From JAEUUM01 sp038326165 (lineage in GTDB: Bacteria; Bacteroidota; Bacteroidia; Chitinophagales; Saprospiraceae), in assembly GCA_038326165.1 (NCBI GenBank), contig JBBQJT010000047.1:1-29845 (forward strand): 29,845 bases of DNA, given 5' to 3'. Position 1 is the first letter of the stretch, and the number at the start of each line of letters is the position of its first letter. This document shows positions 17,056-26,393 of the stretch, piece by piece. The translations under genes and the position numbers were made by a program. A model generated the notes under the pieces. That model had not been told where the DNA came from. It was given only the letters and a program-made list of their open reading frames with translations, and searched no databases.

Positions 17056-17538
17056 ATGCTTTTCAAACCACCATTATTGCTTATTTCGTTTTTTCTGTCA
17101 TTGGTCCTTTTTGACCTCAATGCCCAAGACCTTATCTCATCAGCTGGTTCAAACCATAAAGATGCAGATAAATCAGTCAGTTGGACAGTTGGAGAGGCTG
17201 TTGTTGATACCAAATCTAATGACCAAGTAACCTTGACTCAGGGATTTCAACAGCCAAGTATTCAAATCATCGCATTGACCGAAGAAGCCGATAATGCTTT
17301 TGGAATCAAAGTCTATCCCAATCCATCCGCTGCTTATATTATTTTAGAATCCAAGAAATTGGATTTGAGTCAGGTCAAGTATGAAATTGTTGACAATCGC
17401 AGCGTGCAAGTAGCTATTGGGAATTGGATTACAGCATCCCAGAATATTGATATTTCAACATTTACTCAGGGAACTTATCACCTTAGAATATTTGTACAGA
17501 ACAAACTAGCCAATACATTCAAAATCATAAAAATTTAA
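17056..17538 (+). CDS. Small secreted protein with T9SS type A sorting domain
   Basis: 160 residues. A signal peptide (MLFKPPLLLISFFLSLVLFD...NAQ) is followed by a module of about 50 residues with SSAGSNHKDADKSVSWTVGE and LTQGFQQP, a pattern I associate with small Bacteroidota surface proteins. From about residue 84 there is a Por-type C-terminal sorting domain (VYPNPSAAYIILES to the end, GTYHLRIFVQNKLANTFKIIKI in sense). That domain directs export across the outer membrane by the type IX system and anchoring at the surface. There is no enzymatic motif. The stop lies 6 bp before the ATG of the modular fibre-like protein, so the two are almost certainly co-transcribed and may be co-displayed. 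Confidence 0.85.
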   Translation: MLFKPPLLLISFFLSLVLFDLNAQDLISSAGSNHKDADKSVSWTVGEAVVDTKSNDQVTLTQGFQQPSIQIIALTEEADNAFGIKVYPNPSAAYIILESKKLDLSQVKYEIVDNRSVQVAIGNWITASQNIDISTFTQGTYHLRIFVQNKLANTFKIIKI

Positions 17539-17544
17539 CCCCAA

Positions 17545-20373
17545 ATGAAAAAGTTTACCTTTTTGTTAGGAATATGCATTCTAACAATAACAGGACTTGT
17601 AGCACAAGTTCCAAGCGCATTCAAGTATCAAGCAGTAATTCGAGACAATCGTGGAGAACCTATTGCCAACAAAGAAGTCAATTTGCGCATTGTATTGACT
17701 CAGGACCAAAAAGAAAGTAATTCTGTTTATTCTGAAGATCACATTACAATATCCAATGAGTTTGGCTTGGTAAATCTCGAGATCGGACGTGGCAAAGTAA
17801 CTAAAGGTTTATTTGACAAGATCAATTGGGCTAATGGTTCATATTACATTCATGTCTTTATGGATTTGGAAGGCAAAGGTGACTTTACTTCAGTTGGCAA
17901 TAGCCAATTGCTGAGTGTACCTTATGCATTGCAAGCACGCGATGTAGAGAATGGATTTTCGGGAGAATACAAAGATCTAAAAGGAAAGCCAACGAAAGTT
18001 TCAGAATTTCAAAATGATGCTGGTTATATCACAGGGGAAGAATTAGAAGAAATCGATAGAGGAGGAGCACCCGTACCTACAGTGGATATGATATGGAATA
18101 CCAAAGGCAATCTGGGTATTAATCCATTTATAAATAAGTTTGGAACTCTGGATTCAGCTGATGTGGTGATGGTAACCAACAATACGGAACGCTTGCGTAT
18201 TCTGGCAGATGGATCTATCACTACAACCAAAGCTCTGAAAGTTAACCAAGGATTTCAAGTTAATGGTCCTGTTAATTTGAATCAGAATTATGGATCCACT
18301 GTGGTAAATGGTCCCTTTACAGTAGAGCGCAATCAACCAAGTATATTAACCGGTAGTTTAAGAGTAGATGGAGCTACGCTGTTAAATTCTAGCTTGACCG
18401 TAGCCAACATGGCACCAACAATATTAACCGGAACTTTGAGGGTAGATAAGGAGACTGATTTGAATGCGCGTCTGCGTGTCAATAATATGGCTCCAAGTAT
18501 ATTGACTGGCACATTGCAAGTGGACAAAGAGACTGATTTGAATGCGCGTCTGCGCGTAAACAACATGGCATCGACTATTTTAACAGGAAGTCTGCAAGTT
18601 GATAAAATTACCGATTTGAACTCAAATTTGAACGTCAACAATGCTGCGCCAACAGTGTTAAGCGGTACTCTGAGGGTTGATCAAAACTCTACTTTCAAGC
18701 AAATGGTATCGATCGATAATCCAACATTAGGCTCATTTAGCTTCAATACAGGTGCATTGGTTGTAGCCGGTGGTGTGGGTATTGGCCAAAATCTCAATGT
18801 TGCAGGAAATTCAACTTTTGGTGGAAATGCTAATTTTTTAGGTATTGTTAATTTTAGCAATACAACGCAATCAACAGCAATCAATAATGGTGCTGTCATA
18901 ATTGGTGGTGGTTTGGGACTTGCTAAGAATCTAAACATAGGTGGCGATTTCAACATCAATACCAATAGATTCAATGTAAATGCAGCAACAGGCAATACTT
19001 TGGTTGCAGGTACACTCGGTGTTACAGGAGCCGCCCTAGTGAACAATACCTTGGGTGTTACAGGAGCCACAAACTTAGGAAATACCTTGACAGTAACAGG
19101 TGCTACAACATTGAACAATACCTTGGCAGCAAATGGCCAAGTAACAATTGCTACCAATGTAGGAGGCGGAGACAATAGTTATGGTGCATACCCATTGAGA
19201 GTTCAAGGAAGTGATCAAGGGATTGCAATTAGATTGAATGCAGGTACTCCTAACAATAGTAATAATTTCATTACTTTCTTTAATGGTTCAGGAAATGCCG
19301 TTGGAAGAATTGAAGGTGAAACGACGTCTGAACATACCAGCAACCCAGAATTTATTTACAACGAAGCTTTTCTTGTTGCCGAGAATATAAAAAATGGTGT
19401 TGCAATTGGACTTTCATTTATTCCAACATGTGTAGCAGGATTAGTTGTTTCTTGTGGTGTCAGTGGTTCAAGTATTGCAATGGCAGCAGCAGATCTTGTA
19501 CTATCGCTTGCAAATATTGTAGCGTTTAACATTTTTGAACTTACAGATATTGGTGTAACTTATGAATCAGGCTCTGCAGATTATGCAGAATGGTTGGAAA
19601 GAGCAGATCACAGTGAGAAAATAATCGCTGGAGATATTGTCGGTGTATATGGTGGAAAAATATCTAAATACACAGCCAAAGCGAAGCAGTTTATGGTAAT
19701 CTCAACAAAACCAGCTGTTCTCGGTAATATGCCTGTAAGTGGACAGGAACAACTGTATGAAAAGGTTGCCTTTATGGGTCAAATACCAGTTAAAGTAAAA
19801 GGAAATGTAATAGTTGGTGACTATATCATCCCTTCAGGATTGAACGATGGTGTTGGCCGTGCAGTGTCACCGGATGAAATAAAACCAGAACAATACCGTG
19901 AAATAGTAGGTGTTGCTTGGTCTTCCGTTATTCTAAAAGGAGGTATCAGTTTGGTAAATATGGCCATTGGAATCAACGGCAACGATTTGGCAAATTTGGC
20001 AGTGAAACAAGACAAGAGAATTTCTGTTTTGGAAGCGCGCATGTTGGCTTTAGAAAGTGGAAAAACAATTACCACTACAGACAATCCAAATAGTGTGGTA
20101 ACCAACAATGGAGGCACTGATACTATTGGTAAAACAAGAGATGAGGAAATCTTAAGTGAAATGCCATCAGAATTAAGTGATGACATTTTGGATGAATCAT
20201 TAATTTATCTGAAAGCTCAATACGATGCACAGAAAATTGACTTGAAAAGAAATCCGGGATTAAATAAATTGCTAACTGATCCAAAATTTAAAGCTGAAGT
20301 AGTGAAGAAAGTTCAAGAAGATTACAAAGTAAATTATCAAACTTACTTGGATATTCAAAAGAGCAAGATTTAA
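17545..20373 (+). CDS. Modular fibre-like secreted protein with tandem repeats
   Basis: 942 residues, signal peptide cleaved near residue 20. Layout as seen: an N-terminal domain (about 21-135) with SAFKYQAVIRDNRGEPI, NEFGLVNLEIGRG and LLSVPYALQARD, a pattern common in Bacteroidota secreted proteins; a linker; five 26-residue repeats (267-396, ILTGTLRVDKETDLNARLRV type); a glycine/asparagine-rich beta region; four 12-residue repeats (490-537, TLGVTGATNLGN type); a hydrophobic stretch (about 618-668); a segment from residue 677 (SADYAEWLERADHSEKIIAGD through KVKGNVIVGDYIIPSG) resembling the phage-tail/Peptidase_G2 (IMC autoproteolytic) type of C-terminal domain; a short coiled coil (QDKRISVLEARMLALES); and a charged tail. 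It has no T9SS sorting domain. It is probably a trimeric beta-helical fibre or adhesin; the G2-like assignment is by memory and uncertain. Confidence 0.8.
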   Translation: MKKFTFLLGICILTITGLVAQVPSAFKYQAVIRDNRGEPIANKEVNLRIVLTQDQKESNSVYSEDHITISNEFGLVNLEIGRGKVTKGLFDKINWANGSYYIHVFMDLEGKGDFTSVGNSQLLSVPYALQARDVENGFSGEYKDLKGKPTKVSEFQNDAGYITGEELEEIDRGGAPVPTVDMIWNTKGNLGINPFINKFGTLDSADVVMVTNNTERLRILADGSITTTKALKVNQGFQVNGPVNLNQNYGSTVVNGPFTVERNQPSILTGSLRVDGATLLNSSLTVANMAPTILTGTLRVDKETDLNARLRVNNMAPSILTGTLQVDKETDLNARLRVNNMASTILTGSLQVDKITDLNSNLNVNNAAPTVLSGTLRVDQNSTFKQMVSIDNPTLGSFSFNTGALVVAGGVGIGQNLNVAGNSTFGGNANFLGIVNFSNTTQSTAINNGAVIIGGGLGLAKNLNIGGDFNINTNRFNVNAATGNTLVAGTLGVTGAALVNNTLGVTGATNLGNTLTVTGATTLNNTLAANGQVTIATNVGGGDNSYGAYPLRVQGSDQGIAIRLNAGTPNNSNNFITFFNGSGNAVGRIEGETTSEHTSNPEFIYNEAFLVAENIKNGVAIGLSFIPTCVAGLVVSCGVSGSSIAMAAADLVLSLANIVAFNIFELTDIGVTYESGSADYAEWLERADHSEKIIAGDIVGVYGGKISKYTAKAKQFMVISTKPAVLGNMPVSGQEQLYEKVAFMGQIPVKVKGNVIVGDYIIPSGLNDGVGRAVSPDEIKPEQYREIVGVAWSSVILKGGISLVNMAIGINGNDLANLAVKQDKRISVLEARMLALESGKTITTTDNPNSVVTNNGGTDTIGKTRDEEILSEMPSELSDDILDESLIYLKAQYDAQKIDLKRNPGLNKLLTDPKFKAEVVKKVQEDYKVNYQTYLDIQKSKI
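18343..18732 (+). repeat. Five tandem 78-bp repeats within the fibre-like gene
   Basis: Units begin at 18343, 18421, 18499, 18577 and 18655, each encoding 26 residues starting I/V-L-T/S-G-S/T-L-R/Q-V-D. Units 2 and 3 share a run of 26 identical bases starting at GAGACTGATTTGAATGCGCG, which implies recent duplication or conversion. Units 1 and 4 are diverged and unit 5 decays in its second half. Confidence 0.85.
19012..19155 (+). repeat. Four 36-bp repeats within the fibre-like gene
   Basis: Units begin at 19012, 19048, 19084 and 19120, exactly 36 bp apart, coding 12 residues of pattern TLxVTGAxxLxN; the fourth is degenerate. The strict 12-residue period suits a beta-helix or beta-prism rung. 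Confidence 0.75.
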
Positions 20374-20398
20374 ACGAAAATAGTTTATCTTCAATTTT

Positions 20399-20436
20399 AA
20401 ATGGAGTACCAGTTAAATCTGGTACTCCATTTTTGT
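20399..20436 (+). terminator. Strong intrinsic terminator after the fibre-like gene
   Basis: A perfect 14-bp stem (20399-20412 with 20419-20432, core ATGGAGTACCAG/CTGGTACTCCAT) closes a 6-nt loop TTAAAT and runs into TTTTTG. It lies 26 bp after the stop and ends the 17056-20373 unit. Confidence 0.85.
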
Positions 20437-20828
20437 TGAAGATATGAGGTGTTTTTGTAGGACTTAAATTGAAATGGCTATAAACTCAGAGTAATCAAAA
20501 TATCAATCAAATGTTCAGAATTCAACTGGATAGCTAATTTCTTTGCATTCTTAACTTAGTGGCTTCGACTATTTTTGTTCCGCTCCACACTTTCATCTTG
20601 CTTATGTTACTTTTTAACCCAATAACCATGATTGTTCTTTTTTCTGGGCCAGATCTCTTTTTGGGTATGAGTAATTTTTAAAATCAGGTTCTATTCCACC
20701 CAAAGAAAATAGTTTAAGTTTCACCAGAAAGTTGGTCATACGCAACACACAATAATTTACCAGTATTTTGTCATTTTATGGTGATAAAACCATATAAATT
20801 TCCTTACTTTGAGACAAAATATTGTCAA
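20437..20828. other. Intergenic stretch with no visible gene
   Basis: About 390 bp of A/T-rich sequence between the terminator and the macroglobulin gene. I see no credible coding frame or RNA. TTACTTTG (20804-20811) just before the ATG at 20829 is close to a -7 box but lacks a TTTG at the right distance. Confidence 0.5.
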
Positions 20829-23800
20829 ATGAGAAACCTTCTGTTATTGGTCCTTTTTTTAGGATTCATTCAATTTGCATGCAAGAAAGTCCCAACTAGT
20901 TTTAAGAATGCGGATCTTCTCAAAGAATATATAGGCTCTTATTCTGGTGGTATGTTGTCTTCTGTTTCTCCAATAAAAGTTCAATTCAACTCAGATATTG
21001 TCACTGACTCAGAAGTTGGAGAGGAATTGAAAAAGTCAGTCATTAGTTTTTCGCCAAGTATCAACGGTACACAGGTGTGGGAGAACAAACGCACACTTGT
21101 TTTTCAGCCTGCCAAAAAACTAGATTCAGGGGAAAGTTATGTTGCAACATTGTATGTAAGTGACTTAATCAAAGGCTTGCCCAAGGAAGCAAATGAATTT
21201 AAGTTTGACTTTAGAGTAAAAGAACAATTTGTAAAATTGACCACTTTTCCGCTTGAGTTAGAAGAGCAAAATGGCAATAAGTTTATTTTTTCAGGTGAAC
21301 TACTAACCAATGATTTCGCTGACGATAAAACAGTTGAGAAAATTTTGAGTTTTAATACCACGGGTATCGAAGGCGCAGTTCGTTGGAACCATGCCGAAAA
21401 CCACACAGCACACAAATTTTATGTCAATGTAGTTGCCAAAGAAAATCAAGAGGGGAAGGCTATTGCTAAATTGAACTCTGGAGTCATGAATGTTACTGGT
21501 GATGAGTCATCTGAACAATTGATTCCAAAGCTGAATACTTTTTACTTTACAGGTCAAAGAGTTGTAAATGAAGCCGATCAAGAGGTTCGCATTTACTTTA
21601 ACTCCTCCTTGGACCCCTCTCAGGATTTGGCGGGATTGGTGAGTTGTCAAGTTCCCTTTACCTATAGAATGACAGCTAATTATTTGTCCATTTATCCAGC
21701 TAATAGATTCAGTGGAAATCTGATTTTCAACATTGCAGCGGCAGTTAGAAATATTCGAAATGAAACACTTTCGGAGCCACTGACCATTTCTGTTAAAATT
21801 GAAGATATAAAGCCTGCTGTCAAAGTTCCCAATGACAATATGATACTGCCACAGGGTGATAAGTTGTTGTTTCCATTTGAAGCCGTAAATTTAACAGCAG
21901 TGGATGTTGAAATATTTAAAATCTACAGCAACAACGTGTTGAATTATCTGCAATCTGATAATTCCTACGAAATAAATAGGGTAGGAAAAGTAATTCTGCA
22001 AACTAGAATTTCACTCGCTGACCAACAGACCACTGATCAATTGTCCAAATGGAATACATACGCAATTGATTTGGCTCAAATCATGAAGCCTGACCCTACT
22101 GCCATTTATGAAATTCGAATAGGGTTTAAGAAATCATACAGTTCCTACTCATGTCAAGAGGATGTATCAGAGCCAATAATAAAAAAGGAGGAGTATTATG
22201 GTTCCGCTGGTTCAGAATTTGAGGATCCTGACTTCCGAAGTATCATGGATTCCTATTACGGATACTATGGGTATTTTGATGGTTACAATTATGAAGACCG
22301 CAACAACCCTTGTAAATACGAATACTACCGCCCTGAATTGTTCAAACGAAGTTCGGTGCTGGCATCCAACATCGGCATCACAGCCAAATATGGTAAGAAT
22401 GGCGAACTATTGGTCATTACAACTGACTTGGTTACAGCGCAGGTTATGTCAGGTGTTGATCTATCATTTTATGATTTTCAACTGCAGCAATTGTCTAAAG
22501 GAACCACAGGAAGTGATGGTTCAATGGTGACCATTTGCAAGACCAAACCTTACGCAATTGTGGCCAATCATGATGGCATGAAATCCTATTTGACTTTATT
22601 TGATAACAAATCTTTGGACGTCAGCCAATTTGATATAGTTGGAACTTCAGACGAAAAGGGGATGAAAGGCTACATGTATGGCGAAAGAGGAGTTTGGAGA
22701 CCAGGCGATTCTTTGTTTCTTAATTTCATGCTCAACGATGTTTATAATCCGCAACCTGATAATCTGCCAATTAGCTTTGAATTGTATGACCCACGAGGGG
22801 TCCAAAGAGTCAGCATGGTAGCTACCAAGAATTATTCTAATCTTTACCCATTGTACGTTGCAACCAAACCTGAAGATCCCACTGGTACCTGGAAGGCTAT
22901 TGTCAAAGCTGGAGGCGCAAGCTTTACTTATCCCATTAAAATTGAAACCATTAAACCGAATAGGCTAAGAATGGAATTGGATTTTGGGGGAAGAAAACCT
23001 ACTTATTTGGATGGTAACATAAAAACAGTGTTCAAGTCAAGCTGGTTGTATGGAGCTCCTGCCAAAGGTCTAACCGCCAAAGTTGAAGTAAAATACACGC
23101 CAATCAATGAGCCGTTTCCAAAGTATCCCGCTTATAATTTCATGAATGAAAAGAGCAAATACAATCCTGAGTGGATTACTGTTCTGGATGGAACATTGAA
23201 TGAATTGGGGCAAAGTATCATTTCGCATCCTTCCCCAAGCAACAATTCAAAACCTCCGGGCAGAATGAATATGTACTACAAAATGAAGGTTGTCGAACTA
23301 GGTGGTGACTTCAGTCAAGGAAATGCTCAAATGACTTACGATCCTTTCTCTCACTATGTAGGTGTTAATATTCCTAAGAACTCATATGGTTATTACACTT
23401 ATGGCATAGATCAGAATATACCTATTTCCGTAATGTCTCTTTCTGCTTCGGGAGTACCGGCAGCTGGCCAAAATATTGATATTAAAATCTCCAAAGCAAC
23501 ATGGAGATGGTGGTGGGAAGGTGACGACTACTACTACAATTATGAGCAAGCTGAATCCGAATCCCCAGTATTTGACCAAAGCGTTGTAACAGGAAGTAAT
23601 GGGCTTGCAAGTGTGAAATTTAAGGAAGGTACTTGGGGTAGATATTATGTGCAAACAACGGACACCCGCAGCGGACACACCTCAGGTATGTTTATATACA
23701 TAGGTTATCCTGAAAACGATGACCAATATCTCACCCGCAAAGCTGCCTCAATTGTTCCGGTTGCTTTGAGTAGGGAAGAAGTAAAAGTAGGTGAAAGAGT

Positions 23801-26360
23801 CTCCGTGAAGGTCAATTGTCCAGTCAAAAGTAGGGTCTTAATAAGTTTGGAAAACGGTAGCAAAGTCCTCAAAACCATTTGGAATGAAGCCAAGGAAGGT
23901 GACAATGCATTTGACTTTATCGCTGATAAATCCATGGCTCCAAATGTGTATGTCCATGTTACTATTATTCAGCCCTTCACAGCAAAGGTCAATGATTTGC
24001 CAGCACGCATGTACGGTATAACTCCATTGCTTGTAGTAGATCCGTCAACCAAGTTGAACCCAACTTTGAAGATGGCTCCTGAGTTGAAGCCTGAAGCTAT
24101 GGCTACAATTGATGTGGCAGAAACCAATGGAAAGCCAATGGCATATACCATTGATGTAGTTGACGAAGGACTTTTGGATATTACCAATTTTAAAACTCCT
24201 GATCCCAATGCAGCTTTCAATGCCAGAACAGGATTGGGTGTAAAAACCTGGGATCTTTTTGATCGAATCATGGGGGCTTTTGTTGGAAATGGCGTAAACA
24301 TTCTCAGTATCGGTGGTGATGCAGGCAAGGCACAAACTTTAGAACGCCAAAAATCAATCCGTTTCAAACCAATGGTTGTGCATCTCGGTCCATTCAAGTT
24401 GGGTGCAGGTGCCAAGGCCAAACACAGTTTTAAAGTGCCCAACTACATTGGTTCAGTTAGGACAATGGTAGTTGCTATTAATGAGGCGGGCGGAACAGGA
24501 AGTTCTGAACTTACTGTCCCTGTTAAGAAACCTTTGATGGTACTTGCAAGCTTCCCAAGAGTCATTGCTCCAGGTGAAGAAATTCGCCTTCCTGTCAATG
24601 TGTTTGTCATGGATCCAAAGGTTAAAAATGTGAGTATAAGCGTCACTGACAACAAATCGTTGATGAAAACAATGACGGGCAATCAAACTTTAAGTTTTAC
24701 AAAACCTGACGAAAAAGTTTGTTACTTTACACTAAAAGCGCCTGATGTTCCTGGCAATATTGAACTGGTTATCAGCGCTACTGGGAACGGAGAGAAAAGT
24801 TATGAAAAAATTTTAGCTGTAGTCCGCAATGCCAATCCATACCAAACTACAACTGAAACTATCGATTTGGGTGGTACCAAATCAGGAAATCTCAAGCTCG
24901 AACCTGTAGGAATGACAGGAACCAATTCTGCAATACTTGAGGTGACTACTTTGCCACCTATGAATCTGGAGAAGCGAATGGATTACCTTGTTCGATACCC
25001 TTATGGTTGTTTAGAGCAAACCGTATCCTCCGTGTTTCCTCAATTGTATCTTGCCAAATTGGTTAAAGCAGACCAAAAGTACAATACTAAAATGGTGAAC
25101 AATATCAATAGCGTAATCAATAAACTCAAGAATTTCGCTAGTTCGGATGGAGGATTTGTTTATTGGCCAGGTGGGTCAGTTGATCATTGGTCAAGTGCAT
25201 ACGCAGGACATTTTCTCGTTGAAGCAAAGGCACAAGGATTCAATGTTCCCACGTCCATGTACGATAAGTGGTTGAAAAACATGAAAAAGATTGCCTCCAA
25301 TTGGGACATCAATCAATACAACTCCGGTTATTATTCTTACGGATCGGCTTACAATCAGGCGTACCGACTTTATGTATTGGCCAAAGCTCAAAGCCCCAAC
25401 CTCGGAGCTATGAATTCATTGCGAGAATACAAAGACTTAGACCGATATTCTGCTGCTTTACTCGCGGCTGCCTATGCAAGTGTAGGCAGAAATGAAATGG
25501 TCAATAAACTGCTTGCAAACCGCAAACTGGTTAAAGAATATTATTACGATTCTTTCGGTTCAGATCTTCGCGAGGCCGCAATATTGCTGGAGTGCTATGT
25601 AGCTACAGGTAAGAAATCTGAAGCATTACAAGTATTTCAAAGCATTTGTAATCAGTTGAATACGGATAATTATTACGACACGCAAGCTTTGGGCTTCGCC
25701 TTGAGCAATGTGTTGAAATACGTAGGCACCAACAAAATGGGTGGTCCAGTTAATTTTGCTTTTAACCTTCCAGGCGGAAAAGTAATAAATTATAACTCCA
25801 AAGATCCCATAGCCTTTATCCAATTGCCTTGGAATGGCAAATCCAGTTCCGTTTCCGTTAAGAATCTTGGTGGCTCCCTAACATTCTTTAAGGTAGTAAG
25901 CAAAGGTCAAGCTGCTCCTGGCAAAGAATCAACTAGTAATCAGAATCTGAATATGTCGGTAGTCTATAAAGATGCCAAAGGCGCATCAATGAATGCTACT
26001 AAGCTAAAACGAGGTACTGATATTATTGCTACCATTACTGTAAACAATCCAGGCTCACTTGGCATGAATTACAAAAATTTGGCCTTGAATTACGGTGTGC
26101 CATCAGGTTGGGAGATCATGAATGAAAGGCTCAACGCTGGCAGTAGCAGCGTCACCAACTCAGCATTCGACTATCAGGATATTCGTGACGACGCAGTCCG
26201 TTATTTTTTTCCGCTTCAAAAGGGTGAATCACGAAGCTATCAAGTTCGTTTGACTGCTACTTATCCAGGTAGGTATTATCTTCCTGCCACTTATTGTGAG
26301 CACATGTACAACAACAATGTGAACTCCTCTGTCAAAGGACAATGGATAGAAGTAGAATAG
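20829..26360 (+). CDS. Alpha-2-macroglobulin family lipoprotein with thioester
   Basis: 1843 residues. I chose the ATG at 20829 because it gives a clean lipoprotein signal (MRNLLLLVLFLGFIQFAC, lipidated Cys18); the frame opens 17 codons earlier at 20778 with a charged segment that does not fit. In order: an N-terminal Ig-like/MG region, a Tyr/Gly/Asp-rich stretch (about 465-505), the MG2-type bait/ligand region with GYMYGERGVWRPGDSLFLNF, a WRWWWEGDDYYYNYE patch, the A2M core with DEGLLDITNFKTPDP, and a thioester domain with GCLEQ (Cys1394, Gln1397) followed by an alpha-helical toroid and a C-terminal MG domain. The family traps proteases by a covalent thioester in the periplasm or at the envelope. 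The usual neighbour pbpC is not in view. Confidence 0.93.
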   Translation: MRNLLLLVLFLGFIQFACKKVPTSFKNADLLKEYIGSYSGGMLSSVSPIKVQFNSDIVTDSEVGEELKKSVISFSPSINGTQVWENKRTLVFQPAKKLDSGESYVATLYVSDLIKGLPKEANEFKFDFRVKEQFVKLTTFPLELEEQNGNKFIFSGELLTNDFADDKTVEKILSFNTTGIEGAVRWNHAENHTAHKFYVNVVAKENQEGKAIAKLNSGVMNVTGDESSEQLIPKLNTFYFTGQRVVNEADQEVRIYFNSSLDPSQDLAGLVSCQVPFTYRMTANYLSIYPANRFSGNLIFNIAAAVRNIRNETLSEPLTISVKIEDIKPAVKVPNDNMILPQGDKLLFPFEAVNLTAVDVEIFKIYSNNVLNYLQSDNSYEINRVGKVILQTRISLADQQTTDQLSKWNTYAIDLAQIMKPDPTAIYEIRIGFKKSYSSYSCQEDVSEPIIKKEEYYGSAGSEFEDPDFRSIMDSYYGYYGYFDGYNYEDRNNPCKYEYYRPELFKRSSVLASNIGITAKYGKNGELLVITTDLVTAQVMSGVDLSFYDFQLQQLSKGTTGSDGSMVTICKTKPYAIVANHDGMKSYLTLFDNKSLDVSQFDIVGTSDEKGMKGYMYGERGVWRPGDSLFLNFMLNDVYNPQPDNLPISFELYDPRGVQRVSMVATKNYSNLYPLYVATKPEDPTGTWKAIVKAGGASFTYPIKIETIKPNRLRMELDFGGRKPTYLDGNIKTVFKSSWLYGAPAKGLTAKVEVKYTPINEPFPKYPAYNFMNEKSKYNPEWITVLDGTLNELGQSIISHPSPSNNSKPPGRMNMYYKMKVVELGGDFSQGNAQMTYDPFSHYVGVNIPKNSYGYYTYGIDQNIPISVMSLSASGVPAAGQNIDIKISKATWRWWWEGDDYYYNYEQAESESPVFDQSVVTGSNGLASVKFKEGTWGRYYVQTTDTRSGHTSGMFIYIGYPENDDQYLTRKAASIVPVALSREEVKVGERVSVKVNCPVKSRVLISLENGSKVLKTIWNEAKEGDNAFDFIADKSMAPNVYVHVTIIQPFTAKVNDLPARMYGITPLLVVDPSTKLNPTLKMAPELKPEAMATIDVAETNGKPMAYTIDVVDEGLLDITNFKTPDPNAAFNARTGLGVKTWDLFDRIMGAFVGNGVNILSIGGDAGKAQTLERQKSIRFKPMVVHLGPFKLGAGAKAKHSFKVPNYIGSVRTMVVAINEAGGTGSSELTVPVKKPLMVLASFPRVIAPGEEIRLPVNVFVMDPKVKNVSISVTDNKSLMKTMTGNQTLSFTKPDEKVCYFTLKAPDVPGNIELVISATGNGEKSYEKILAVVRNANPYQTTTETIDLGGTKSGNLKLEPVGMTGTNSAILEVTTLPPMNLEKRMDYLVRYPYGCLEQTVSSVFPQLYLAKLVKADQKYNTKMVNNINSVINKLKNFASSDGGFVYWPGGSVDHWSSAYAGHFLVEAKAQGFNVPTSMYDKWLKNMKKIASNWDINQYNSGYYSYGSAYNQAYRLYVLAKAQSPNLGAMNSLREYKDLDRYSAALLAAAYASVGRNEMVNKLLANRKLVKEYYYDSFGSDLREAAILLECYVATGKKSEALQVFQSICNQLNTDNYYDTQALGFALSNVLKYVGTNKMGGPVNFAFNLPGGKVINYNSKDPIAFIQLPWNGKSSSVSVKNLGGSLTFFKVVSKGQAAPGKESTSNQNLNMSVVYKDAKGASMNATKLKRGTDIIATITVNNPGSLGMNYKNLALNYGVPSGWEIMNERLNAGSSSVTNSAFDYQDIRDDAVRYFFPLQKGESRSYQVRLTATYPGRYYLPATYCEHMYNNNVNSSVKGQWIEVE

Positions 26361-26393
26361 TAAAATGAACAAGCTTAAGGAAAGTATGTTTTT

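Noticed and set aside
18343..19155. Possible CRISPR-like array
   Set aside because: Periods are exactly 78 and 36 bp with no unique spacers, and the repeats stay in frame in a coding gene; they are protein repeats.
18333..19175. Long minus-strand open frames opposite the fibre-like gene
   Set aside because: They mirror the repeat-rich codons of the plus-strand gene, have low-complexity Val/Pro/Ala/Ser sequence, and lack start context or homologous look.
17545..20373. Prophage or contractile-injection tail gene
   Set aside because: The C-terminal part looks tail-fibre-like, but the protein has a signal peptide and no baseplate, sheath, tube or lysis genes lie nearby.
20778..20828. 17-codon extension of the macroglobulin gene
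   Set aside because: Starting at 20778 would bury the lipoprotein signal behind a charged segment; the ATG at 20829 gives a proper signal peptide.
22198..22530. 110-residue plus-strand frame inside the macroglobulin gene
   Set aside because: It is out of frame within a clear coding sequence and shows no recognisable protein features.
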